Shown here: positions 35,233-43,572 of the stretch, piece by piece
Layout of the letters: every line of letters begins with the position of its first letter
Numbering within the stretch: position 1 is the first letter of the stretch
Assembly (NCBI RefSeq): GCF_918698245.1
Contig: NZ_CAKKMS010000001.1
Coordinates: 1,116,001 to 1,180,000 of the forward strand
Length of the DNA stretch: 64,000 bases
Source of the DNA: Pedobacter sp. Bi126
GTDB lineage: Bacteria > Bacteroidota > Bacteroidia > Sphingobacteriales > Sphingobacteriaceae
Direction: 5' to 3'
Notes under the pieces: model-generated
Told to the model about the DNA's origin: nothing
Database searches by the model: none
What the model saw: only the letters and a program-made list of their open reading frames with translations
Program-made: the position numbers and the translations under genes

Positions 35233-36210
35233 TTAAAATGTTTTTGCCGCACTTTGCATTAAAAACCGAAAACTTTCGGGGTCGATCTGCATGCAAAAAC
35301 TTCCATTTTTCTCTTTTATAAAGGCAGCTTTGATTATAGCCGTAGCTCTTGGTGATACTTTATAATTTGAATGATGGGTATGAAAAACATATTGTAATGC
35401 CCCGCTTTTATCCATAAAAAAATCGCCATGCCCGGTGCCATTTATTTTCAATACCTTTTTACTGATAATCGGGTTGCCCTGATACTTTATCCATGGACCG
35501 GTAGCTGAGTTTGAGGTAGCATAACCCACGGCATAATCAGGGTTTCTAAAATCATTAGCCGAATAAAAAAGATAGTAAAGATTTTCCTTTTTGATTACCG
35601 TTGGCCCTTCGGTTACCGGCCAATCGGTTTTCGCTGTATTTTCCCAGGCTGCTGTTCCTGATAAACAAAATTTTGTTGTTTCAGGGATTACATCAGAAAA
35701 ATCAGCCTTCAGTTCTGTTACAAAAATCCTGTTGCCATGATCGAGCTTTACATGGTAGAGGTAGTTTTTTCCATCTTTATCGGTAAATACAAAAGGGTCG
35801 ATCTGCTTGCCAGTGCCTGAAATTGCTTTTAATTCTTCCTGGACAAAAGGTCCTGCGGGGCTATTACTGTGCGCAATGGCAATCTGCTCATCAGCAGTAT
35901 AGGCCATAAAATAGGTTTTGCCTCTTTTAAATACCTGAGGTGCCCAAAAACCCTTGCTCCCAAAGGCATCGCCCTTTTTTAATGCAAATCCTTTATTTTT
36001 TCCGGTTGGTTTGGTCCAGTTTTTAAGGTCGTTGGAAGAATAAACCAGGAAACCTTCATCGCTACTTGTGCCATATAAATAGTATACACCTTTATCTAAG
36101 AAAATGGTCGGATCGGCCAGGTAAAGCGTATCGTTTAGTTGCTTAGCAAACACGTTTTTACCTATAGAAAATACAAAGAAGCATAAAAAAAAGGCGAAAA
36201 GATATTTCAT
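35233..36210 (-). CDS. Glycoside hydrolase family 43 protein (second)
   Basis: A 325-residue secreted hydrolase with signal peptide (MKYLFAFFLCFFVFSIGKNV, 'FAKQ' site). The catalytic base Asp is in 'LYLADPTIFLDKGVYYLYG' and the acid Glu in 'DWPVTEGPTVIKKENLYYLF'; the central Asp is in 'GKQIDPFVFTD'. It differs in sequence from the neighbouring GH43 protein, so the two probably cut different pentose linkages. A family-B REP-like element lies between it and the DUF3823 gene upstream. Confidence 0.91.
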   Translation of the reverse strand: MKYLFAFFLCFFVFSIGKNVFAKQLNDTLYLADPTIFLDKGVYYLYGTSSDEGFLVYSSNDLKNWTKPTGKNKGFALKKGDAFGSKGFWAPQVFKRGKTYFMAYTADEQIAIAHSNSPAGPFVQEELKAISGTGKQIDPFVFTDKDGKNYLYHVKLDHGNRIFVTELKADFSDVIPETTKFCLSGTAAWENTAKTDWPVTEGPTVIKKENLYYLFYSANDFRNPDYAVGYATSNSATGPWIKYQGNPIISKKVLKINGTGHGDFFMDKSGALQYVFHTHHSNYKVSPRATAIIKAAFIKEKNGSFCMQIDPESFRFLMQSAAKTF

Positions 36211-36265
36211 ATAACGATGATTTGTTAAGGGTAAGATAGTGATTATTAATAATGCTTCGATTGAT

Positions 36266-36371
36266 CGTCATTCCCTCCAAAGGAGTTCCTTTGGAACAAC
36301 CTGATTGGGAATCTTAATGCCTAATGATTAGTTACATGTGCATTAAGATTCCCGCCTGCGCGGGAATGACG
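36266..36371. repeat. REP-like element, family B copy 3
   Basis: CGTCATTCCC (36266-36275) and GGGAATGACG (36362-36371) bound it; inside are GATTGGGAATCTTAA / TTAAGATTCCCGCC arms and the CCAAAGGAGTTCCTTTGG module. The closest relative is 32746-32815. Confidence 0.85.
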
Positions 36372-36425
36372 AAACTTCAAAAATCCATTTAATTATAAAT
36401 CTAACTTCTAAAATACCTTCCTTGG

Positions 36426-37127
36426 TTAAAAACTTACTTTGGTTGCAGGTGTAAAAATCAGGTCATCTACACCTGCAATTTTAACCCCTATCCTGGCAAA
36501 AACATAATTTTGCGTAGGTACAATTGCAGGGATGTTTACACTCATACTTAAGTTATTCAGGTCAGCTATGGCTGCGCCTTTAAGTTCTTGTACCCCGATA
36601 TTATTACCTCCATCTACAAACTGTGTTTTATTAATATAAAGCGATACACTTTCTATATCCTTTGCATTGGCATCAGTGATGATTTTTTCCAGTTTGCAGA
36701 ATCCGTTCACTTTTCCAGATGCAGCGGTTAAACTAGCACCGCGGATCATGTAGTAAGGCATTACTTCAATGTCCATCACCTTGTTACCGCTAATATTTAC
36801 CGCTATGGTATCTTGTTTACCGGCTGCATTCTTTTTCCACAAAAACGGACCCTGGTTCGGAGAGAAAACCAGTTTATAGTTGCCATCAAATAACTTAGCC
36901 GAAAAATTACCATCCTGATTAACATATACGTTTAATGCGGAGTAGTTGCCAAAGCCCGATTGCCAAAGTTCGAAATTTACCTGGCGGTACTGCACATTGA
37001 TTGCTTCGCCCTTATATACGATCCTTCCTGTAAAATCGGCCTCGGGCGCCTCGTAATTATCTTTTTTACAAGAAGAGAACAATACGGCTATAACTGCCCC
37101 TATGATGAAATAAAATTTATTTTTCAT
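36426..37127 (-). CDS. DUF3823 lipoprotein of a Sus-type locus
   Basis: A 233-residue lipoprotein; lipobox 'IAVLFSSCKKDNYE' with the Cys at about residue 20. Two beta-sandwich segments follow: a first domain with 'DFTGRIVYKGEAINVQYRQV' resembling a carboxypeptidase-regulatory fold, and a second ending 'YVFARIGVKIAGVDDLIFTP'. DUF3823 proteins are found only next to susD genes and are thought to be surface glycan-binding proteins anchored in the outer membrane. It is 12 bp after the SusD stop codon. Confidence 0.87.
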   Translation of the reverse strand: MKNKFYFIIGAVIAVLFSSCKKDNYEAPEADFTGRIVYKGEAINVQYRQVNFELWQSGFGNYSALNVYVNQDGNFSAKLFDGNYKLVFSPNQGPFLWKKNAAGKQDTIAVNISGNKVMDIEVMPYYMIRGASLTAASGKVNGFCKLEKIITDANAKDIESVSLYINKTQFVDGGNNIGVQELKGAAIADLNNLSMSVNIPAIVPTQNYVFARIGVKIAGVDDLIFTPATKVSF

Positions 37128-37139
37128 GTCTGTATCTGA

Positions 37140-39044
37140 TTATTGATTAGGGTTTCTGATAATTTTCGGGTTGCCATTTAGTACGTCCTGCCCGATTGAA
37201 GAATAATAATTGCCGATACGGAAACGGTGTGCAGCCGTTACACGGCTGGGTTTAACCACCTTAAAAACATACTTTAAATGATTTGCATTGCCCGGGTTAT
37301 AGTATTTATATGGCCACAAACCAAACACCTGTGTACTGGTGCGTGTTGCGCTACCGATATTGCTGGCATTGGTAAAATCAGCAACCGACATATTGTTACC
37401 GTTCCATACTTTATCGGCCAGTCTCCAACGTTTCATATCCCAAAGCTGATGTCCTTCAAAAGCGAATTCTACTTTACGTTCGTGTACGATCCGGTCGAAA
37501 GTAATATCGGCCGGACTTAGTGCTGTGGTTAATCCTGCACGGTCTCTTACCGGTTTAATATAATTGGCTGCAGTAGCTGCATCGCCCAATTCAAAAGCAG
37601 CCTCGGCAGCATTTAACAATACTTCGGCATAACGGTAACGGACCCACCATACCTCACTTCGGGTGCCAATCTGGCCTGAGCCTGTAGCAGGATCTAGATA
37701 TTTACGCACGTAAAATCCCGATTGTGCGCTGAATTCCAGACCATCAACAGGACCATCACCACCCACTACCTGCACCGAACCTGGGTTACCGGGAAGTACA
37801 TTGCTTTTACTCTGCGCAAAATTGTCGCCCGTTACAATTGTACCATTGGCCAATTGATAGCCCGCCCATATATCCACTGTTTTACCTTTAAACTGTGTTC
37901 CAGGAAGAATTACAGTACCGGCCAAACGTGCATCGCGGCCAGCAAAAATATCGGTGATATTGGTGTAATAAACCGGGTTCCCGCTACCATCAACAGCAGC
38001 CAAAGAGGCATAGGTATTATCTAGCTTTTCGAAAGATTGCACCAGATTTAACGAAGGGTTTAACCTTCCTCCCTGTGCTTCTTCGGCAGAAGAGCGCGGT
38101 TGGTTATCGATTGTAAAACCATGAACTTTATTGGTTTTCAATTTAAAATCTTTAGCAAATATTACCTCTGGATTGCTGCCTTTATCGGTAAAAAGGGCCG
38201 CAAAATTTTCAGACAGATTTGGGTTCTTTTTGTAAAGCGAATATTTACCACCATCGATAATTTCTTTTGCGGCATTTAAGGCTTTGGTAAAATAACCATT
38301 GGCCATTGCTGCAGGAATGCCAACCTCTCCACCTGGAAGGGTTAATTGGGCATTGCTATATCTGGCAATTGAACCTGCATAAAGTGCAGCTCTCGATTCC
38401 ATGGCGAGGGCCGCAGCTTTTGTAGCCCTGCTTTGTATGGTTGCATTATCTGGAAGTATGGTTTTAACGGCTTCCAGTTCAGCAATCACAAAATCATAAA
38501 TTTCAGATTCCTTTGCCCTTGGATATTGCAGGTAACTTGGATCACCGCTATAATCATAAGCAAGGGGAATAGTAATCAGCGGAACACCGCCCATTCTTTT
38601 TACCATCTCGAAATAAACACCGGCCCTGATAAAACGCGCTTCAGCTAAAAAACGGTCTCGGTCTTCGGCTTTTAGCGCTGTAGCTTCCTGCCCACGTTTA
38701 ATAAACAGATTCAGGTCGTTTATCAGCTTGTAAACGCCCATATCCCAGTATCTCCATGCGTCGTATCCATATTCCAGGTTCTGGTGGCGACCATAATCGC
38801 CGCCTGCTGAAGCAAAACCCTCATCAAAATCGGCAAATAACCACCATGATTCGATACGCTGAAAATCAGGGAAACGATCGTACAGATCGCCAACCACAGT
38901 AAGCACCAGGTTAGGGTCTTTCCACACCGCATCAATTGGCAATGTACTGGTAGGTTGCTTATCCAAAAATTCGGAATCTTTTTTACACGACTGCGCAAAA
39001 CTTAAACATGCAATGGCAGCAAATGCGTATATATATTTTTTCAT
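37140..39044 (-). CDS. susD: SusD/RagB outer-membrane glycan-binding lipoprotein
   Basis: A 634-residue lipoprotein. The start at 39044 (MKKYIYAFAAIACLSFAQSC) is preferred to the in-frame Met at 39062, which adds MKKTNQ before it; lipobox Cys in 'SFAQSCKKD'. The fold is the tetratricopeptide-based SusD type: 'FLAEARFIRAGVYFEMVKRM', 'YLQYPRAKESEIYDFVIAEL' and the C-terminal 'RYRYAEVLLNAAEAAFELGD', 'IVHERKVEFAFEGHQLWDMKRW' signatures are present (the last is only quoted in part of its length). It forms a lid on the SusC barrel and binds the glycan outside the cell. Length is typical for the longer SusD members. Confidence 0.95.
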   Translation of the reverse strand: MKKYIYAFAAIACLSFAQSCKKDSEFLDKQPTSTLPIDAVWKDPNLVLTVVGDLYDRFPDFQRIESWWLFADFDEGFASAGGDYGRHQNLEYGYDAWRYWDMGVYKLINDLNLFIKRGQEATALKAEDRDRFLAEARFIRAGVYFEMVKRMGGVPLITIPLAYDYSGDPSYLQYPRAKESEIYDFVIAELEAVKTILPDNATIQSRATKAAALAMESRAALYAGSIARYSNAQLTLPGGEVGIPAAMANGYFTKALNAAKEIIDGGKYSLYKKNPNLSENFAALFTDKGSNPEVIFAKDFKLKTNKVHGFTIDNQPRSSAEEAQGGRLNPSLNLVQSFEKLDNTYASLAAVDGSGNPVYYTNITDIFAGRDARLAGTVILPGTQFKGKTVDIWAGYQLANGTIVTGDNFAQSKSNVLPGNPGSVQVVGGDGPVDGLEFSAQSGFYVRKYLDPATGSGQIGTRSEVWWVRYRYAEVLLNAAEAAFELGDAATAANYIKPVRDRAGLTTALSPADITFDRIVHERKVEFAFEGHQLWDMKRWRLADKVWNGNNMSVADFTNASNIGSATRTSTQVFGLWPYKYYNPGNANHLKYVFKVVKPSRVTAAHRFRIGNYYSSIGQDVLNGNPKIIRNPNQ

Positions 39045-39063
39045 TTGATTAGTCTTTTTCATG

Positions 39064-42000
39064 TTATAGCGATAATTTAAGACCTATATTAAAGAACTTG
39101 TTCTGTGGGTATTGCAATCCATTATCGTCTGCAATTTCAGGATCTACCCCATATTCTTTCAGGTTATCGATAGAAAATAGGTTGTATCCGTTTACATATA
39201 CCCTTGCATTCTGGATCTTGATTTTTTCTGCCCATCTTTTTGGCAAGGTATAACCAATTTCCAGTGTACGTGCCCTTAGGTACCTCACATTGTGCAACCA
39301 GAAAGTAGAGTTTTTGGTGTTGTTACTATGGTCGCGGTCGTTAAAACGGATTGCAGGATATTTACCGGCCACCCATGGACTGTTCAGGTCGTAAAGATTA
39401 GTACGGTGCCAACTGTCATCAGCAAAATTCTGCAGTAAAGCGCCTCCGTTCTGGAATGCCCAGCGCTGCTCCCAATTCTGGTTCCAGGAGTACATGGCAC
39501 CTCCAGAAAAATCGGCGGTAAAATCGAAGTTTTTATAAGAGCCACCGATGGTGAAACCAAAGCCCACATTCGGTTGCCCTGATGTGGTATAACCTATCGG
39601 TCTTTCGTCTAAACCGTCAATAATCCCATCGCCATTCTGATCCTTGTAAATTAAATCGCCAGGGAGTAAAGAACGATTTCCTTTTTCATCAATATTCACT
39701 TTGTAATTATTGATCTCATCGATACTCTGAAACTGACCGATTACTTCGTAACCCCAAAAAATATCAGCATATCTATTGGTACCATTACTTCTATAATTCT
39801 CCCACGAGTTACCAAAACGTGGTTTATATCTTTCTAAAAGTTTTTTTCTGCTAATGGAAATGTTTCCACCAACATTGTAGTTAAACTCACCGATTTTATC
39901 CCTATAGTTTAAAGAGAATTCTCCTCCAAACTGTGCATCGCTCTCCAGGTTTTCAGCATTTAGCGGGTATCCCAGTTCAATGGGAACAATTACGTCGTTT
40001 TTAATGGCTTTTAAACCAGTGCGTTTTCTATAAAAATAATCTGCAGTTCCGGAAAGTTTACTACCGAACATTAAAAAATCAATACCGATATCGGTTATTT
40101 TGCTTTTAAACCAGCTTAGGTTATTGATAATAGGGCCTTTATCCCTCGAAGTAGTGATGTTTTTTCCATCCAATATCACACTGCCCTGATTGTAGTTATA
40201 ACCTGGGATATAAGCAAAGGGATCGATATCCACATTATCATCCCCAAGCTGCCCGTAAGAGGCACGGAGTTTCAGATCGTTCAGGATATTGCTTTCGCCC
40301 AAAAGCGATTTCATAAATTTCTCTTGCGTAATTCTCCATCCAATTGATGCCGAAGGGAAATAACCCACGCGCCTATCTGGTGCAAATTTCCAAGAAGCGT
40401 CTCTACGACCGGATAACTCTAAATAATATTTGTTATCGTAGTTGTAATTTACCCTGGCCACATAACCAACGCGGGCCTCTTCATTCTGTGTGTCTGAAAA
40501 ATCCTGCCCATCCATATCGGCAAACTGCAACACAGGTAAAATATTAGTCTGTGGTACAGCGTGCTGAAAGGTATAGGTTCTAAAACGGTCTAAGCGCTCA
40601 GCTACCAATACCCCACCTACGGTATGTTTACCAAAAGTGCGGTTATAATTAGCCTGAAGCTGATAGGTATTGGTATATACTTTTTCGTTTCTGCGCTCTC
40701 TATAAGGGTTTGAACTGCCTACTTTTTGTTCGTAAATGCCTGTTTCAGGATGGTAGGTATATACATTATAGGTATACTCGTGCCCGTTGATTACGTTATC
40801 GGCAATGTAATAAGAATATAAACCTTTAATTTCCAAGCCTTTTATAGGCGTTTCGTAAGAGGCTGATAAATTTGTCTGTAAAACCCTCCAGTCTGATTTC
40901 CAATAACCACTTAGCGCTTTACTCTGTACAGCGAACTGCTCGGTATTGTGTCCGATATCATTTGGGTAATTCGGATTGCCATTGGCGTAAGCCTGTTCAG
41001 TAGGTCTGTTCCTCAATAAGGCAAAACGGGCAGCCCAATAATCATCTCCCCCCGGTACACCTGGCTGATCACGGCTTTCGATACGGCCATTGATGAGCAT
41101 ACCCACCTTAAAGCGGTCGGTTATTTTAGCCTCGATATTACTCTGGATATTGGTCCGGTTAAATTCGAATTCCCTTGCTGTTCCATATACACCTTTCTGA
41201 TCCAAACGGGTAGCAGAAAAGTAATAGTTTACCCTGTCACTTCCACCCGAAGCACTTAGGTTTACTGAAGTTTGGGGTGCGTTAGGTGCAATAATAATAT
41301 CCTTCCAGTTTTGGCTTTGATAGCCATATTCTGTTCCTGCTTTCCATTTATCGAGTTCGGCCTGGGTAATGCTGGTTGCGCCGTTTTGGTTCATTTCTGC
41401 AGTAGCCTGTCCCACTTTCCATTGGTAAGCATTGGTTGTTTCCGGGAAACGCACCCAGTTCTGCCAACCCGTGTAAGCATCAACACTAAAAGTATTGCGG
41501 GTACTGTTTTTTCCTCTTTTAGTGGTAACCAATATTACACCGTTTGATGCCCTGCTACCATAAATAGCGGCCGATGCATCTTTAAGCACACTGATACTTT
41601 CGATATCATTAGGCGAAATATTATTAAACTGGCCAGCATCCTGTTGAATACCATCGATAACATACAGCGGGTTACCCATGTTACGGATCTGGATATTGGC
41701 GCTCGCACCAGGTCTGCCGTCAGGCATCCTGAAAGATACACCTGGCAGCTTTCCGGCCAAGCCTGTACTTACGGTAGAACCGCCGTGAACTTTTTCGAGA
41801 TCTTTGCTGCTGATTGATGAAATGGCACCCGTAATGGCTTCCTTTTTCTGTGTGTTGTAACCTACCACAACAACCTCTGACAGATCGTTATTAGATGGCT
41901 TAAGGCTAACATTAATTTGCGTACGGCCAGCTAATGCAACTTCCTGATTGGCATAGCCCACATAAATAAAGATCAGGGTTGCATTTTTATCGCTTACCTG

Positions 42001-42204
42001 AATTTTGAATTTTCCATTGCCATCGGTAGTTACTCCTGTGTTTGTACCCTTAACTTTAATGCTGGCACCAACAACCGTTTCGCCCTTTTCGTCGGTTACT
42101 GTTCCGGTGACAGCTGTTTGCTCCTGGGCAACGAGCTGAAGGGAAAGTAAGATTAAGGTGATGGAAGTAAAAATAGCGGAGAGGACTTTGCGTTTCAAAA
42201 ACAT
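39064..42204 (-). CDS. susC: SusC/RagA TonB-dependent outer-membrane transporter
   Basis: A 1046-residue TonB-dependent receptor. The start at 42204 (MFLKRKVLSAIFTSITLILL) gives a usual signal peptide; a Met at 42267 would prepend an unlikely 21 residues. Domains: carboxypeptidase-regulatory-like domain ('GTVTDEKGETVVGASIKVKG', about residues 30-110), plug domain ('NISPNDIESISVLKDASAAI', 'YGSRASNGVILVTTKRG') and a long barrel ending 'YPQNKFFNIGLKLSL'. It imports glycan fragments across the outer membrane, powered by TonB, with SusD as lid. It is first in the minus-strand operon and divergent from the sensor kinase gene that probably controls it. Confidence 0.95.
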   Translation of the reverse strand: MFLKRKVLSAIFTSITLILLSLQLVAQEQTAVTGTVTDEKGETVVGASIKVKGTNTGVTTDGNGKFKIQVSDKNATLIFIYVGYANQEVALAGRTQINVSLKPSNNDLSEVVVVGYNTQKKEAITGAISSISSKDLEKVHGGSTVSTGLAGKLPGVSFRMPDGRPGASANIQIRNMGNPLYVIDGIQQDAGQFNNISPNDIESISVLKDASAAIYGSRASNGVILVTTKRGKNSTRNTFSVDAYTGWQNWVRFPETTNAYQWKVGQATAEMNQNGATSITQAELDKWKAGTEYGYQSQNWKDIIIAPNAPQTSVNLSASGGSDRVNYYFSATRLDQKGVYGTAREFEFNRTNIQSNIEAKITDRFKVGMLINGRIESRDQPGVPGGDDYWAARFALLRNRPTEQAYANGNPNYPNDIGHNTEQFAVQSKALSGYWKSDWRVLQTNLSASYETPIKGLEIKGLYSYYIADNVINGHEYTYNVYTYHPETGIYEQKVGSSNPYRERRNEKVYTNTYQLQANYNRTFGKHTVGGVLVAERLDRFRTYTFQHAVPQTNILPVLQFADMDGQDFSDTQNEEARVGYVARVNYNYDNKYYLELSGRRDASWKFAPDRRVGYFPSASIGWRITQEKFMKSLLGESNILNDLKLRASYGQLGDDNVDIDPFAYIPGYNYNQGSVILDGKNITTSRDKGPIINNLSWFKSKITDIGIDFLMFGSKLSGTADYFYRKRTGLKAIKNDVIVPIELGYPLNAENLESDAQFGGEFSLNYRDKIGEFNYNVGGNISISRKKLLERYKPRFGNSWENYRSNGTNRYADIFWGYEVIGQFQSIDEINNYKVNIDEKGNRSLLPGDLIYKDQNGDGIIDGLDERPIGYTTSGQPNVGFGFTIGGSYKNFDFTADFSGGAMYSWNQNWEQRWAFQNGGALLQNFADDSWHRTNLYDLNSPWVAGKYPAIRFNDRDHSNNTKNSTFWLHNVRYLRARTLEIGYTLPKRWAEKIKIQNARVYVNGYNLFSIDNLKEYGVDPEIADDNGLQYPQNKFFNIGLKLSL

Positions 42205-42540
42205 TTTTTGAAGCGGATACCAATCCAGGCAGACAAAGCCACCATAAGAGAATAAACTTCTTTTCATATTAGGTTAGGGATTTGGTTAGTTATAGAAGTA
42301 AATGGATTTAGTTCTATTTAATTCTTATCCAAAGATTCGGTTTTTAGCTTTTCAGAGGGATACGCATTTGTATCAATCTTTCTTCATTTTGTCTCGATTT
42401 GTATTGAAGGAGTGTATTTAGCCACGGAGGCTCAGAAATACGGAAAATGCCGCTCAATGGGTCATCCTGAGGAATAATTTATTTTATAAAAATCACTATA
42501 GATGACATAGAAGTTCAAGGAGATTGTTCCCTCAAGCTTT

Positions 42541-42656
42541 CGTCATTTCGAGCGAAGTGCAACGCAGTCGAGAACCCGAAGGCTCAGCGAAGCTAAATCT
42601 GCCTAGATAGATCTCTCTCCCAAAAGTTCGGGACTGCGCTCCAGTCGAGATGACGA
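42541..42656. repeat. REP-like element, family A copy 3
   Basis: CGTCATTTCGA (42541-42551) and TCGAGATGACGA (42645-42656) form the ends, with GATCTCTCTCC inside. This copy is more diverged than the other two and includes extra GCGAAG-type palindromes. Confidence 0.75.
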
Positions 42657-42725
42657 CTTTTCGAGGAAGCAACCTTGCATCCGATAACTATCGGATGATG
42701 ACTCTTCCCTGTGGCCACCATTTGT

Positions 42726-42821
42726 GCTAACGCTCGTTTCTAACGAGCGTTGAATAGTTTGTCGTTTCAAACGATAAAATCGTTTATCTATTTAAGCACT
42801 CGTTAGGAAACGAGCGCAAGC
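42726..42821. repeat. Imperfect inverted repeat of the AACGAGCG type
   Basis: GCTAACGCTCGTTTCTAACG (from 42726) is matched in inverted orientation by CGTTAGGAAACGAGCGCAAG (42801-42820). The left arm also folds on itself (AACGCTCGTT, TCT, AACGAGCGTT). This looks like a pair of REP palindromes in opposite orientation. Confidence 0.6.
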
Positions 42822-42853
42822 AATTACGCGCAAAGTCTTAATGCAGTAGCTTC

Positions 42854-42968
42854 GCGTTAGGGATTGTAAGGGTTCAGTACCGATCCTTCATCGGTACCGG
42901 AGCGAAGCGCAGCCCTGAAAAGCCCGACCTTTGCGCAGCTTAGGTAACGCCCAGATTAATTTGAAATT
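42854..42968. repeat. 115-bp direct repeat, copy 1
   Basis: Starts GCGTTAGGGATTGTAAGG and ends CCCAGATTAATTTGAAATT. It is nearly identical to 43235-43349, with differences only at the GAGCGAAGCGCAGC / AAGCGCAGCGCAGC stretch. It contains GGTACCG palindromes (CCGATCC...ATCGGTACCG). Confidence 0.85.
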
Positions 42969-43234
42969 GGCAGTTTACAGTTTTCAAATCTAGAAAAATC
43001 TTTATTTAACACAAGCCTGTCGCGCTACTGATAGATTGCTCAGGTGACTTAGGTGATTGTTTTTTGGAAACGATGGGGCTGGCACATTTCGGTTAGGGAA
43101 GTCCTGCTATCACTCCAAGTCCTCTCCCGATAGAAAAAATCGGGATCCGGGCTTTACGTTTTATCAGGTTTATTTAACACGGGCCTGTAGTGCTATAGAA
43201 GTCAGACTTTGCAGATTTTGTACGCTGGGTTTTT

Positions 43235-43349
43235 GCGTTAGGGATTGTAAGGGTTCAGTACCGATCCTTCATCGGTACCGAAGCGCAGCGCAGCCCTGAA
43301 AAGCCCGACCTTTGCGCAGCTTAGGTAACGCCCAGATTAATTTGAAATT
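43235..43349. repeat. 115-bp direct repeat, copy 2
   Basis: Second copy of 42854-42968, offset by 381 bp. Similarity continues weakly for about 100 bp beyond both copies (both have a GGAAA...GGCTGGCACATTT motif near 43075 and 43430), so the repeated unit may originally have been about 380 bp long. Confidence 0.85.
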
Positions 43350-43544
43350 CGCAATTGATAGTTTTATCGCGTTACCGATATGTTGCTTAGCCGACTGTTC
43401 TTTTTTGGAAATGGGAGGCTGGCACATTTAGGATGGTGAAGCACAAATAATATAACTTGCTCCGTTGCACAAGACCGATCTGTCTCAATCTTTCTACTTA
43501 TCTGCTCAAATTCAATTTAGCCTGAAAGCAAAGCATTTCTTTAA

Positions 43545-43552
43545 TATATTTG
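43545..43552 (+). promoter_or_regulatory. -7 promoter box for the sensor kinase gene
   Basis: TATATTTG matches TAnnTTTG. The transcript would begin near 43557, just 16 nt before the TTG start at 43573, which supports that start over the ATG at 43465. Confidence 0.5.
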
Positions 43553-43572
43553 ATGCAGCTGACCAAGATATC

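Larger units (their letters stand above)
42205..43572. other. Long intergenic region between the SusC and sensor genes
   Basis: About 1.4 kb with no supported gene. It holds the family-A element 42541-42656, an inverted repeat 42726-42821, and the 115-bp direct repeat at 42854 and 43235 with weaker similarity running on to about 43450. The SusC promoter must lie near 42268-42400; no exact TAnnTTTG was found there on the minus strand. Confidence 0.65.

Noticed and set aside
43057..43299. 80-residue frame between SusC and the sensor
   Set aside because: Spans the 115-bp direct repeat and has no family resemblance.
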